NCBI RefSeq assembly: GCF_000952155.1
Contig: NZ_JYON01000016.1
Location: 1 to 64,000, forward strand
DNA length: 64,000 nt
Direction of reading: 5' to 3'
From: Aliterella atlantica CENA595
GTDB taxonomy: Bacteria > Cyanobacteriota > Cyanobacteriia > Cyanobacteriales > Chroococcidiopsidaceae
Part shown: positions 1-9,223 of the stretch, one piece after another
Layout: each line of letters begins with the position of its first letter
Numbering within the stretch: the first letter of the stretch is position 1
Translations under genes and position numbers: made by a program
The notes under the pieces: model-generated
Database searches by the model: none
Told to the model about the DNA's origin: nothing
What the model saw: only the letters and a program-made list of their open reading frames with translations

Positions 1-668
1 TCCTACCTCCCCCTGCTTCCCCTGCTCCCCCTGCTTCCCCTGCTCTCTTAGTTGGTGGTACGGGGTTATATATTCGTTCGATTGTGCGGGGGATGATAAT
101 TCCGAGGGTTGCACCTAATTATGAATTGCGAAGTCAACTGCAAAAACTAGGTCAAAATCAAGTTTATGCAATGTTACAGCAAGTAGACCCTGTAGCTGCA
201 AAAAAAATTCATGCCAACGATCCAGTACGATCGCTTAGAGCGTTAGAAGTATTTTACGTCACAGGCAAACCTATCTCCGAACAACAAGGTGAAAATCCGC
301 CTACTTATCCTATTTTGCAAATTGGCTTAGATTGTCCTCATACAGATGACTTAAAGCAGCGCATCGAACGGCGTACAGCACAAATGCTAGAAGCTGGTTT
401 AGTTGCTGAAGTAGAGTTGCTATGTCAAAAATACGGTGCTGACTTACCATTACTCAATACTTTAGGCTATCAAGAAATTAAACAATATCTTGCAGGCGAT
501 ATTAGTTTGCCACAAGCTAAAGACTTAATTGTTTTGCATACTCGCCAATTCGCCAAAAGACAGCGGACTTGGTTTCGCGCTTATCCCGAAATTGCCTGGT
601 TTGATGCTAATTCTTCGTCGCTTCTAGAGCAAGTATGGCAGAGAATACAGGAATTTATCGGCATTTAG
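1..668 (+). CDS. miaA: tRNA dimethylallyltransferase MiaA, 3' part (5' end outside window)
   Basis: MiaA transfers a dimethylallyl group to N6 of A37 in tRNAs reading UNN codons. The frame is open from the window edge, so the first visible ATG (84) is internal. Seen in order: LVGGTGLYI (codons from 48), the IPRVAPNYELR segment, then NDPVRSLRALEVFYVTGKP, typical of the family, and a C-terminal helical part ending KRQRTWFR near the stop. The N-terminal P-loop lies upstream of the window. Codons 3-47 read as a Pro/Ala/Ser run from a low-complexity repeat where the family normally has a short conserved stretch before GGTGLY. miaE, which acts on the same nucleotide, lies at 40.8 kb. Identity is sure; whether the insert leaves the enzyme active is not known. 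Confidence 0.93.
   Translation, partial: LPPPASPAPPASPALLVGGTGLYIRSIVRGMIIPRVAPNYELRSQLQKLGQNQVYAMLQQVDPVAAKKIHANDPVRSLRALEVFYVTGKPISEQQGENPPTYPILQIGLDCPHTDDLKQRIERRTAQMLEAGLVAEVELLCQKYGADLPLLNTLGYQEIKQYLAGDISLPQAKDLIVLHTRQFAKRQRTWFRAYPEIAWFDANSSSLLEQVWQRIQEFIGI
3..47 (+). repeat. Low-complexity CCCCTGCT/CCCCTGCTT repeat inside miaA
   Basis: Pyrimidine-rich units of the type CCCCTGCTTCC and CCCCTGCTCC repeat about four times from the window edge. They stay in frame with miaA and encode Pro-Ala-Ser. Such runs are usually intergenic in cyanobacteria. The left boundary is outside the window. Confidence 0.7.
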
Positions 669-775
669 TAGGGAAAATAACTGTAGAGCGATCGCCAAAT
701 GAGACTGGAGGAGTGTTTGTTGATAGTGGCGATCGCTGCCATATTAATGCAGACAAGGAAGATTTATACAATATG

Positions 776-799
776 GAGGAAGTGCGATCGCACTTCCTC
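776..799. terminator. 24-bp perfect palindrome centred on HIP1, between convergent miaA and kinase gene
   Basis: GAGGAAGTGCGA is followed at once by its exact complement, giving a loopless 24-bp palindrome built outward from GCGATCGC. It sits between the 3' ends of two convergent genes and is followed by an A-rich stretch. A terminator or cruciform role is inferred from position; there is no classical U-tract on the plus strand. Confidence 0.4.
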
Positions 800-852
800 G
801 TGCAAAAATATTAAAAACTCAAGCCTATTCTAGTCCATGCAGGAGGACTTAG

Positions 853-2370
853 TTATGTGTAGTTGCGAGTTATATTCGCCTCAGTATTTAACGGTAACGT
901 AACAGTAAACGTACTACCAACACCTATTTCACTTTCTACTGAGATATTTCCTCCAGATATATCTACGTATTTTTTAACAATAAATAGTCCTAACCCAGTT
1001 CCAGAAATATTTCTAGCATTGTCAGCACGATAAAATGATTCAAATAGATGTTTTTGGTTCTCTAAAGGAATGCCAATACCGTTATCTTTGACCTTAAAAA
1101 CAAAACCTTCTTCGCAACAAAATACTTCTAGGCAGACCTTACTACCTGGTGGAGAGTATTTAATAGCGTTTGCTATTAAATTGTAGAGAATATGTCTGAG
1201 GATTTTTTTGTCAATATAAGCATTTGTGCATCTACCTTCGCTAGTAAATATTAATTGATGGCTGCCATCTACATTTAGCTTGACTTCCTCTAATAAATCG
1301 TTACAAAAACTTTCTATTTCGACTAATGTTGGCTGAATTTCTAATTTACCTGCTTCTACTTTGCCAATCAATAAAACATCTTCTAATAGCTCGGTTAATA
1401 GTTTAACATTAACTTTAATCCGCTGAAAAAAGTCTTGCTTTTTATCTCGATCCCATTTTTCTCCATAGCGTTCGAGCAGTTGAGCAGCAGTAGAAATACT
1501 ATTTAGTGGATTGCGAATTTCATGAGACACCATTGAGACAAAACGAGTTTTGAGTTCGCTAAGTTCTTGTGCTGTTTGCAGCGCATTGATGATATCTGCT
1601 TCTGCTTGCTTGCGCTGAGTTATATCTCTGGAAGTAACAACAATTCCCCGCGACTGCAAAGCAGTGTGTGAAAAATTGCTTTTCGATTCTAGGTAGCGCC
1701 AAGAACCATCTTTGTGACGAAATCGATATTCCGATACTTGAGTCTTGTCAGGATTAATTAAGCTAGCGCGAAAAGGAGCGATCGCACTTGACAAATCGTC
1801 AGGATGAATAAAATCAAACACATTTTTGCCCTCTAATTCTTGAGGAGAAAAGCCAAAAATGGTTCGACTCGAAGGACTAGCATAAACAACTACACCATCC
1901 TCCTTAACAACAGCGATCGCATCAGACGAATTATTTACCAGCGAACGAAACTTCGCTTCGCTGGCGCTCAAGTTTGCCGCTACGACTTGCAGTTGATGAT
2001 TTGCAGCCAAAAGTTGCTGAGAATATTTGCGCGATCGTAGCAAAATTTCTACCCGCGCCTGCAATTCTATTTTCTCGATTGGTTTGGTAATTAGCTCGTC
2101 CATACTACGCCACAAATGGCGAGTTACTATGCTTACATCTTGACGAGAAGTAATCAGTAAAAACGGCAGATATACAGGTTCTTCATCTGCTTTTCTAGCT
2201 TGCACCCATTCCCAATGCCGATCTAAAGCTTTACCATCCAAAATACATAAGTCAAATTGTTCTGCTTGCGGCTTTTTATTGGTAACTAATACTTGGTAGC
2301 TTGTCGACAACAACTCTGCTAGTAGCCGGAGATTTTGTTGATTTTCTAACAGTAATAAGATCTGAGTCAT
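853..2370 (-). CDS. Hybrid sensor histidine kinase (receiver-PAS-HisKA-HATPase)
   Basis: Cytoplasmic two-component kinase of 505 residues with no membrane segment. Residues about 1-115 form a receiver-like domain with a possible phospho-Asp in FDLCILDG, but the usual N-terminal acidic pair is replaced by a LLLLEN segment. A PAS domain spans about 135-255 (FRSLVNNSSDAI to RDITQRKQ). HisKA contains the phospho-acceptor His in VSMVSHEIRNPLNS. HATPase_c carries the N box (LIANAIKYS) and the G boxes DNGIGI and GTGLGL. It is the last gene of a three-gene operon and overlaps the single-receiver gene by 4 nt. With a KaiC-like ATPase upstream it may read out energy or redox state; the signal is unknown. 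Confidence 0.9.
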   Translation of the reverse strand: MTQILLLLENQQNLRLLAELLSTSYQVLVTNKKPQAEQFDLCILDGKALDRHWEWVQARKADEEPVYLPFLLITSRQDVSIVTRHLWRSMDELITKPIEKIELQARVEILLRSRKYSQQLLAANHQLQVVAANLSASEAKFRSLVNNSSDAIAVVKEDGVVVYASPSSRTIFGFSPQELEGKNVFDFIHPDDLSSAIAPFRASLINPDKTQVSEYRFRHKDGSWRYLESKSNFSHTALQSRGIVVTSRDITQRKQAEADIINALQTAQELSELKTRFVSMVSHEIRNPLNSISTAAQLLERYGEKWDRDKKQDFFQRIKVNVKLLTELLEDVLLIGKVEAGKLEIQPTLVEIESFCNDLLEEVKLNVDGSHQLIFTSEGRCTNAYIDKKILRHILYNLIANAIKYSPPGSKVCLEVFCCEEGFVFKVKDNGIGIPLENQKHLFESFYRADNARNISGTGLGLFIVKKYVDISGGNISVESEIGVGSTFTVTLPLNTEANITRNYT

Positions 2371-2732
2371 CCTACCAAGCTCCGAATTAACCCAAGTAAT
2401 TCTTTAATTACCAGCGGCTTTACTAACATACTTCGAGCGCCATAACTTAAGCTTGTTTGAGCGACGGAGGCAGATTGACGAGGTGAAATAATTAAAAAAG
2501 CAATGTTTACAGTTCTCAAATGCTGGCATAGCTGCCAAATACTACTATCAAACCCAGAAATATCGACTATAACCAGTTTGATATCATCGGTATATTGAGT
2601 CAATACTTGGTCTAACTCTTCTAAGCTATTTGCCCCAATACTGTTATATCCTGCTTTATTGAGATATTGAGCTAATACTTCCTGGTTGCGACGATGGCAA
2701 CCTACCGTCACAATTAACGGTTTTGGTGTCAT
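2367..2732 (-). CDS. Single-domain response regulator, degenerate acidic pocket
   Basis: Receiver-fold protein of 121 residues with no output domain. The candidate phospho-Asp lies in LVIVDISG (about residue 57) and the conserved Lys in MLVKPL (about 106). The N-terminal Asp/Glu pair that binds Mg2+ in CheY-like proteins is missing: the strand reads LIVTVGCHRR. It may therefore be a pseudo-receiver acting by binding rather than phosphorylation. Its ATG overlaps the stop of the KaiC-like gene by one base (TAATG), and its stop overlaps the hybrid kinase start, so the three are almost certainly co-translated. The partner is probably the adjacent kinase or ATPase (inference). Confidence 0.85.
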   Translation of the reverse strand: MTPKPLIVTVGCHRRNQEVLAQYLNKAGYNSIGANSLEELDQVLTQYTDDIKLVIVDISGFDSSIWQLCQHLRTVNIAFLIISPRQSASVAQTSLSYGARSMLVKPLVIKELLGLIRSLVG

Positions 2733-4180
2733 TATTTAGCCTCATTACCATCTACCCATTCCGGCGTACCGCTGAGAATACCGCGCAGCCCAAGTAGTGG
2801 TTTACCTACCTTAATTCCATAACGTGTAATTTCAATTTCTCTTAAAGTTTTCTCAAAGTTAGACATCCGTTTTTTCAGTACACCTATAGCTTTACGCATT
2901 TCTCCATGCAATTCTAGATAACGCAGGAAAATAATGTTATCTGTCATGTAACTAATGCCAACTTCTGTCGCCTTAAAGTCACCTGTAATTGATTCTACTT
3001 CGTTGATCAAAATTACAGTTACACCCATATTTTGCAAATATTTACATAAGGCGTGTAAATGACCGACTAAATCTTGCCCTCTTACAGACAGTCGATATCC
3101 AGAAATGCTGTCAATCATCACTATCTGCGCTTTGTTTTGTTCTACTTCCTGACGCACTAAACTAGCAAATTCATCAGGGCTAAAAGACAAAGGCTCTACT
3201 GTGACAACAGAAAGGGTGCTGCGCTCTAGCATAGAGCGTACAGGGATGTTAACAGATTCACAACGATGCAACAAGATGTCTTGCGCTTCTTCAAAACAGT
3301 AGATAACTGAACGTTCGCCTCTTCCAGCAGCTTCTTTCATAAACTGGATGCCAATAGTAGTTTTACCTACACCTGTAGGACCAGTAAATAATGTAACGCT
3401 ACCTCGTTCTAAACCACCGTGTAGCAATTCATCTAGTTCCGGTATTCCTGAAGGAATTGTTTGCCCAGCAAAGTCTCGTTTGTAGGCTTCAGGTTGTAGG
3501 CGTGGATAGACTTCCATTCCTTTATCGGTTAATCGCATCGAGTGCAATCCCGAACGAAAATCGGAACCGCGAAATTTTGTAACGCTAATTGTCCGTTCGT
3601 CGTCAACTTGAGTAAGGTGAATTACGCCATCGCTGATAAATTGCAAATCGTCGTCTGGCGCAGCTTCGCTCCCTTCGGAGGTAAAAATTACTGTTATCCC
3701 TTGTTCGAGCAAAAAGCGCATGAATGAAAGGACTTGCTTGCGAAACTGAAATGCATCTGTAGCTAGATAGCGGAACTGAGTAATAGCATCTAAAACTACG
3801 CGTTGAGGTTGAATGTTATTTACAGCATCAATAATTTTTTGTGTAGTTGGTTCTCGTTCTACTTCCGCTGGCGAGAAAATATCGTAAGTTTGAATTTCGG
3901 TAAAAAATTCGGAATTTGGGCTAAGGTCTAGTACAGCGATCGCATTAGAATTGAACCCAAGCTGGGCAGCATTTTTCAAAATTTGCTCGGCTGGTTCGCC
4001 CAAGGTAATATATAAAGTTTTTTCGTTATTAGCTATGCCTGCTGCCAAAAAGTGCAGTCCTAAAGTAGTTTTACCACTACCAGGACCACCTCGTACTAGG
4101 TAGGCTCGTCCAGGGATCAAGCCTCCATACATAATTTTGTCTAAACCAGAAATACCTGTAGGTAGACGCTCTTGGAGCAT
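2732..4180 (-). CDS. KaiC-like double RecA-domain ATPase
   Basis: Tandem RecA/KaiC ATPase of about 482 residues. Domain 1 has Walker A GGPGSGKTT, domain 2 has GPTGVGKTT, each after an SGLDK or IPELDELL lead-in. After the first strand domain 2 keeps a Glu-Glu pair (CFEEAQD) like KaiC CII, while domain 1 reads GEPAEQ, losing the first Glu of KaiC CI. No kaiA or kaiB lies nearby, so this is a paralogue rather than the core clock KaiC. It heads an operon with a receiver and a hybrid kinase, a set-up that suggests signal transduction. I chose ATG at 4180; an in-frame TTG at 4201 is possible, and neither has a strong Shine-Dalgarno sequence. Confidence 0.9.
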   Translation of the reverse strand: MLQERLPTGISGLDKIMYGGLIPGRAYLVRGGPGSGKTTLGLHFLAAGIANNEKTLYITLGEPAEQILKNAAQLGFNSNAIAVLDLSPNSEFFTEIQTYDIFSPAEVEREPTTQKIIDAVNNIQPQRVVLDAITQFRYLATDAFQFRKQVLSFMRFLLEQGITVIFTSEGSEAAPDDDLQFISDGVIHLTQVDDERTISVTKFRGSDFRSGLHSMRLTDKGMEVYPRLQPEAYKRDFAGQTIPSGIPELDELLHGGLERGSVTLFTGPTGVGKTTIGIQFMKEAAGRGERSVIYCFEEAQDILLHRCESVNIPVRSMLERSTLSVVTVEPLSFSPDEFASLVRQEVEQNKAQIVMIDSISGYRLSVRGQDLVGHLHALCKYLQNMGVTVILINEVESITGDFKATEVGISYMTDNIIFLRYLELHGEMRKAIGVLKKRMSNFEKTLREIEITRYGIKVGKPLLGLRGILSGTPEWVDGNEAK

Positions 4181-4268
4181 TGTTTGTATTTTTGCAATCA
4201 AAGACTAATCTACTATAGTTTAAGTCTGCTTTTTAACCGTTATGTAGTTGGAGGCGAAATTGTAACGC

Positions 4269-6017
4269 TTATTTTCTGACGGGTGCAAGTACAATTAAAC
4301 CGTCGTATTGTTCTTGTTTGCTACTAATATTACTGGTGCTACTAAAGCTGTAGACAGTGCCAATAACTTTTTTGAAGGTTTGAATGCTGGGATCGGATGT
4401 ATGCGGTAAAAAGCTATATATCCACGATAGTGACGACCCCATATTGATATAAAAGTATCCTTGATTGGGGCGGGAAAATGAATTTGTCGCAGTAACAAAG
4501 TTATAGTCTTTGGGTAGTTGGCGTTGAGGCTGAGGTAATAATTCTCTCATTGCGCCTAAACCAGTTGAAACTAGCAGAGTTTTATCGTCTACCCAACTAT
4601 AGGCAAATACGCTTTGCGTGCCAAATTCCCAGCTAGTAGTGGAAATATTATCAATATCGCGATTGGTAATTGCTAATGCGCCACTGAAGATAGATTTAAT
4701 CGAGTCATTGAGCTTATTTAGCATAGTTTCAGCACTTGGGCGATCGCTTGTTTGTACGTATAAACCTATACCGATTTTTAATTCGCTAGTTAATAAGCCT
4801 TGTTTGGTGGGATAGGTAAAAAATGCATATTCGCCATTCATCCAGCTTAAAATATCTTTGTCTACATCTAGCCCTGTAATGCTGCGGACGTAGGTATTAA
4901 ATTTTGCTAAGCCATCTTTAAACTGCGGGTTGCTATTGAATGCTGTAACTAGCATTTGCCATTGTTGATAGATGTTGCGCCCGCTCAGTGTCGAGTAAGC
5001 TGGTGCGGGAATGCGGGTAAGCAATTGTCCGCTATCGGGAGTAAGAATATTTGTTTTTGGTTGAGGCGTGCGCCGATAGGCGTTAATTTGCAGGCGCAAT
5101 CCTTTTGGTTGCATCCATACTAAACCATTAAGCGCACTGTATTGTTTTACTTGTTCTAAGTCGAATGCAGTATTAGGTAAGGGAAATAGCGATTTTTGCT
5201 CTTTGGCGATCGCTAAAGCTAATGGTAAAAATGTATTTGGATCTTCGTACAGTGCAAATAAAGCCTGGTTAAATTGCGGATGTTGGCTTGTCTTTTGGAA
5301 GTGCGGATTTTGGGCTAATGTCTTAGTCCCGCGCGGAATGTTAATTAACTGCTCTAGTGGTTTAGCTGTATTAGCTGTAGCAATATATCCTGGTAAAAAT
5401 GCGATCGCAAGTCCCTGCTGACGTTTGATGTCGCTAGGTTTTGGCGGATTAGGAATTTTGGGCGGGTTGGGTAGTGCTTCCGGTAGCTTTGGCTTTGAAT
5501 CAACTGCTTTTAGCTGCAAGTTGGAGGATGTAGGTTGCTTCTGTGGAGTAGGAGTTGATTGAGGTGGTTTCCACTCCAATATTTTGATGCCTTTATAATC
5601 TCGCTCTGTCGATTTGCGGCGTTTGTCGCTTCTCAATTTATCTACAAACATCTGTAACTGCTTTTCGTCCTCAACAGGTGCTAAAATTAAGAAATTAGTA
5701 TCTACACTGGCTGATTTCGTGCTAGTTGCGGGTAGGAATGCTACTGTTACGCGATCGCCCAACCAAGATTTGATGTCTCTTTCGTAGTTAAACCCCATCT
5801 CAGCAGGGAAAAACTTTCCTGCTGCATTGAAAGCTTTTTTAAATAGTTCAAACTGCCCCAGACTTTGCCAATCTTTGGAGCTAGTATTAATAAACCCTAC
5901 TAAGGGCGTATCAGCAGGTAATACTCGTGTAATAGGAGTTGGTATCTGCTGGCTATTACTTGTATTACTAGGAACAGCTACGGTTGACAAGATTAGAGGT
6001 GTAACGACTGATAACAA
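4269..6017 (-). CDS. DUF3352 domain protein, probably secreted or membrane-anchored
   Basis: 582 residues, recognised as the cyanobacterial DUF3352 family of unknown function by the N-terminal pattern ADTPLVGFINTSSKDWQ and its lipoprotein-like repeated beta/alpha layout. The N-terminus has a short hydrophobic stretch (LSVVTPLILSTVAV) that may be a truncated signal peptide. A Pro-rich linker at about 165-205 (PNPPKIPNPPKPSD) separates two halves. The start is TTG, because an in-frame TAG lies four codons upstream and AGGTAGGA stands at good spacing before it. A monocistronic unit; a hairpin at 6063-6092 lies upstream. Function unknown. Confidence 0.8.
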   Translation of the reverse strand: MLSVVTPLILSTVAVPSNTSNSQQIPTPITRVLPADTPLVGFINTSSKDWQSLGQFELFKKAFNAAGKFFPAEMGFNYERDIKSWLGDRVTVAFLPATSTKSASVDTNFLILAPVEDEKQLQMFVDKLRSDKRRKSTERDYKGIKILEWKPPQSTPTPQKQPTSSNLQLKAVDSKPKLPEALPNPPKIPNPPKPSDIKRQQGLAIAFLPGYIATANTAKPLEQLINIPRGTKTLAQNPHFQKTSQHPQFNQALFALYEDPNTFLPLALAIAKEQKSLFPLPNTAFDLEQVKQYSALNGLVWMQPKGLRLQINAYRRTPQPKTNILTPDSGQLLTRIPAPAYSTLSGRNIYQQWQMLVTAFNSNPQFKDGLAKFNTYVRSITGLDVDKDILSWMNGEYAFFTYPTKQGLLTSELKIGIGLYVQTSDRPSAETMLNKLNDSIKSIFSGALAITNRDIDNISTTSWEFGTQSVFAYSWVDDKTLLVSTGLGAMRELLPQPQRQLPKDYNFVTATNSFSRPNQGYFYINMGSSLSWIYSFLPHTSDPSIQTFKKVIGTVYSFSSTSNISSKQEQYDGLIVLAPVRK

Positions 6018-6062
6018 ATGCTTTTCCTACCTTCTTTTTCAGCCTAACTTAGATATAGATTA

Positions 6063-6092
6063 GTAGGGTGCGTTGTTTGCAACGCACCCTAC
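6063..6092. repeat. Short dispersed-type inverted repeat (GTAGGGTGCGTT hairpin)
   Basis: GTAGGGTGCGTT, a 6-nt loop, then the exact complement AACGCACCCTAC. Hairpins with this arm are a common dispersed small repeat in cyanobacterial genomes (known). It lies between two minus-strand genes and could also act as the terminator of the upstream sensor kinase gene. Confidence 0.7.
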
Positions 6093-6159
6093 AGCTATAA
6101 CTTTGACTTAACATAATTTGTAATTATTGCCTTATTTATATACAGATTACCAATTATTA

Positions 6160-8967
6160 TTAGTTTTTAATAAAAGGTATAGTAACGATAAATGTAGTAC
6201 CTAATCCTACTTCACTTTTGACTGTAATTGTACCGCCATGCAAGTCTACACATTGTTTGACAATAGACAATCCCAATCCTGTACCTGGAATATTCTTCAC
6301 ATTGCTACCGCGATGAAAAGAGCCAAATAACTTTTCTACATCTGCTGGTGGAATACCAATACCACTGTCTTTAATTTCAAAGATTGCTTTTTTAGGCGTG
6401 CAAGTTAAGTGTAAAGATACATCGCCACCTTGAGGAGAATATTTGATAGCATTGGAAACTAAATTAGTTAAAATATGACGTAATAACTTTTCATCTACAT
6501 AAGCATGACTATCATCTCCTTGGCTAACAAAAGTAATAATGCGATCGCTACTTGCACTTAGGCGCATTTCTTCAATTAATTCACAACAAAACTTATGTAA
6601 AGCCAAGTGAGTTGAACTGAAACTTAATTTTCCTGACTCCGATTTACTAATAACTAAAATATCATCCAATAAATCAGTCATGCGCTTAGTAGCTGCTTTG
6701 ATACGCTCAAAGTACAAAGCTTTTTGTTCTGCGGTTGCTTGCTCGCTAAATTGCTCTAGCAATTTAATTGACATAAAAATAATCGTTAAAGGAGTCCGAA
6801 ATTCATGAGAAGCAATACTAATAAAGCGAGACTTAAGTTCTCCTAACTCCCTCTCTTTTGCTAGTGCATACTGAATTTCTACTTCTGCTCGTTTGCGCTC
6901 AGTAATATTGCGAAAAATACTGCGAGTTGAGACTGGTTCTCCATCTAAAAACTTACAATTTACACTACCTTCAACAATAATTTTCTCTCCATATTTGGTA
7001 ACAAACTCAGCTTCTACTTTATCAACTTCTTCTCCTGACATCACCTGCTCAAAAATTTCTAAACAATGTTCTCGACTATCGCAATCGATAATGTCAAAAA
7101 TAGTCAGACTATTAACTTCTGCTGCACTGTATCCTAAAGTTTCTCTCCAAGCACGATTGACATACAAAAAATATCCTTCTGGAGTCACGCTTTGAATTAA
7201 ATCGTTAGCATTCTCAAACAGATCCCAGTACCTTGCTTCCGTTTCTAGTAGTGCTGATTCTGTTTGTTGGTGTCGATCTATCTCTTTTACTAAACTTTGT
7301 TTTGTTTGCACAATTGCACTCGTACGCTCTTGTACTTGCTGTTCTAAAGAGATATTAACACCTTGAATTTCCGCAAACTTATCGCTTAAAGCGATCGCCA
7401 TTGATTTAAAATTACTAATTAGCGATTCTATTTCGATAATTGAGCTATTAAACCACTCAATTTCTTCTCCTTTAGTAAGTTTGTAAGGTAAGTTGTTAGT
7501 TACTACAGCTAATTTCGCTAAAGGTTTAGCTATTCTGCGACTAATAATTACAGCAAAACTTATAGCACTCGCCACAATTAATAAAATAATTCCTAGATCG
7601 CTAGTATAAACACTTTGTATATATTGAACTTGGGCTTCAGCAGGTATTTCAACAGCTAGGCTTAAAGGAAGATTGCTCAGACGAATTTCTTGCCCGTATA
7701 AGGATTGTTTCCATCTAGAAATAGGAGGCTGATTTGGCTTACTATTTGGCAACCAGTTGTATAAATTTGGGTTTATTTGCCTAATCATTCCTTCAGGGCG
7801 ATCGCTAAAACTCGAACTGGAATCAGATTTTAGTTTGGTGCTGATAATAATTCGTTCTCGCTCATCAAAGATAGCAATTTGTTGTTCTCCTTGTTCGGTG
7901 TTTAAATTTATTATGTTAATTAAATTTTTCAGGTTAATAATACTGTTTACTACACCAACAATTTTGCTGCTATTAACTATTGGGACAGTTAAATGTAGAT
8001 GACTGTTAGTTGTATTAATATCACTATGAACATTGCTAATAGCAGGCTTTAAGTTAGCGATCGCTTGCTCGTTAGTTGATAGAGAAAATGCATCATCTTG
8101 TCTTAATTGGTTGGCTGGAGAGGAAACAACAGTCTGTCCTCCAGCGTCTTTAATTACTATCTCATCTAAGTCTAAGAACAACCGCCGTACTACTTCTGTA
8201 CTACGTTGCAGTGTTAAAGAAGAATTTAAGTTATTTTCTCTAGCAATTTGGGCTAATTCTTCCAGAGCATTTATCCGCTGCTTATGCCAATTTTCTAATT
8301 GCGATACTACTGTTATCGAAGTCGATTGCAGTTCAGTTTGAATATCATCTGTAATATGATGAGTAACTCTATTACTATCTAATACCAATAAAATTAAAGA
8401 TGGGAAAAATATAAGTGAGGTTAAAACATTTAATAAGTTTTTCTCCAAAGCTATTTGTTTGCCATGCGGACGAGGTAATAATTTTTGTATAGGTGTATAA
8501 CTAATTAATAAAGTTGCTATTAAAGCATTGTAAATGCCATTAACAGCCTGTTTAAACATAATTAATAAAATCTCTGTAACATCTAGAGATAAGAATAAAT
8601 AAGATAATACCCAAATTAAAGGCATCCCTACAAACAGCCAGTAAAGCATATCCAACCACAGGATATTTTCTCGCTGCCTTTTTAGTAACAAACCAACAAA
8701 TAAAGCCTCAAAAATATAAACAATCGCAGCATAAGGATGGTTGAGAGCAATTATAGTTTGGATTCCTGTTATAGTAGCTGCTAGTACACCCCAAGTAGTG
8801 CCAAACAAGTAAATTACTATTAGTACAGCAATACTGCCAAATAAAAAATCTATTCCAAACAATAAAGGTAGTTTGAAATAATTGCCTACTAATACTGTTG
8901 TTAGCAAAACGAGCAGCGTTAGCAAAGATTGTTTTGAAATAGAAGGAAAGATCGTCAGTTGCTTCAA
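6160..8967 (-). CDS. Membrane sensor histidine kinase (TM array, extracytoplasmic sensor, PAS, HisKA, HATPase)
   Basis: 935 residues. About seven hydrophobic segments span residues 12-200, then an extracytoplasmic Cache-like region about 210-450, another membrane helix near 455-480 (DLGIILLIVASAISFAVII), a HAMP-like linker, a coiled coil, a PAS domain about 575-695 (YWDLFENANDLIQSVTPEGYF), HisKA with SIASHEFRTPLT, and HATPase_c with LVSNAIKYS, DSGIGIPP and GTGLGLS. The start is TTG; an in-frame TAG lies four codons upstream. No partner regulator is adjacent, so it is an orphan kinase here. Its C-terminal half resembles that of the kinase at 853-2370. Ligand unknown. Confidence 0.9.
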   Translation of the reverse strand: MKQLTIFPSISKQSLLTLLVLLTTVLVGNYFKLPLLFGIDFLFGSIAVLIVIYLFGTTWGVLAATITGIQTIIALNHPYAAIVYIFEALFVGLLLKRQRENILWLDMLYWLFVGMPLIWVLSYLFLSLDVTEILLIMFKQAVNGIYNALIATLLISYTPIQKLLPRPHGKQIALEKNLLNVLTSLIFFPSLILLVLDSNRVTHHITDDIQTELQSTSITVVSQLENWHKQRINALEELAQIARENNLNSSLTLQRSTEVVRRLFLDLDEIVIKDAGGQTVVSSPANQLRQDDAFSLSTNEQAIANLKPAISNVHSDINTTNSHLHLTVPIVNSSKIVGVVNSIINLKNLINIINLNTEQGEQQIAIFDERERIIISTKLKSDSSSSFSDRPEGMIRQINPNLYNWLPNSKPNQPPISRWKQSLYGQEIRLSNLPLSLAVEIPAEAQVQYIQSVYTSDLGIILLIVASAISFAVIISRRIAKPLAKLAVVTNNLPYKLTKGEEIEWFNSSIIEIESLISNFKSMAIALSDKFAEIQGVNISLEQQVQERTSAIVQTKQSLVKEIDRHQQTESALLETEARYWDLFENANDLIQSVTPEGYFLYVNRAWRETLGYSAAEVNSLTIFDIIDCDSREHCLEIFEQVMSGEEVDKVEAEFVTKYGEKIIVEGSVNCKFLDGEPVSTRSIFRNITERKRAEVEIQYALAKERELGELKSRFISIASHEFRTPLTIIFMSIKLLEQFSEQATAEQKALYFERIKAATKRMTDLLDDILVISKSESGKLSFSSTHLALHKFCCELIEEMRLSASSDRIITFVSQGDDSHAYVDEKLLRHILTNLVSNAIKYSPQGGDVSLHLTCTPKKAIFEIKDSGIGIPPADVEKLFGSFHRGSNVKNIPGTGLGLSIVKQCVDLHGGTITVKSEVGLGTTFIVTIPFIKN

Positions 8968-9223
8968 ATGCTGGTAGTCCTATGATAATAAAATTAGTTG
9001 ACTTGTAAAGGTATTTATGTCAGGTAAAGTAGAGCGTCAATAAATACATGAAGCGATCGCGCTCCTGCATCTATTAAACTATTGTCTGCATATAATTTGA
9101 ATATGGCTAGGAAAATCAAGAGTTTGTTAAACAAAAATCAACAAGTGAGGTATCGCTAAACCTAATTTATAAAATGTAAAAATTGTTACGTTAAGCAAAC
9201 AGAAAAAGCAAATACTTTATGTA

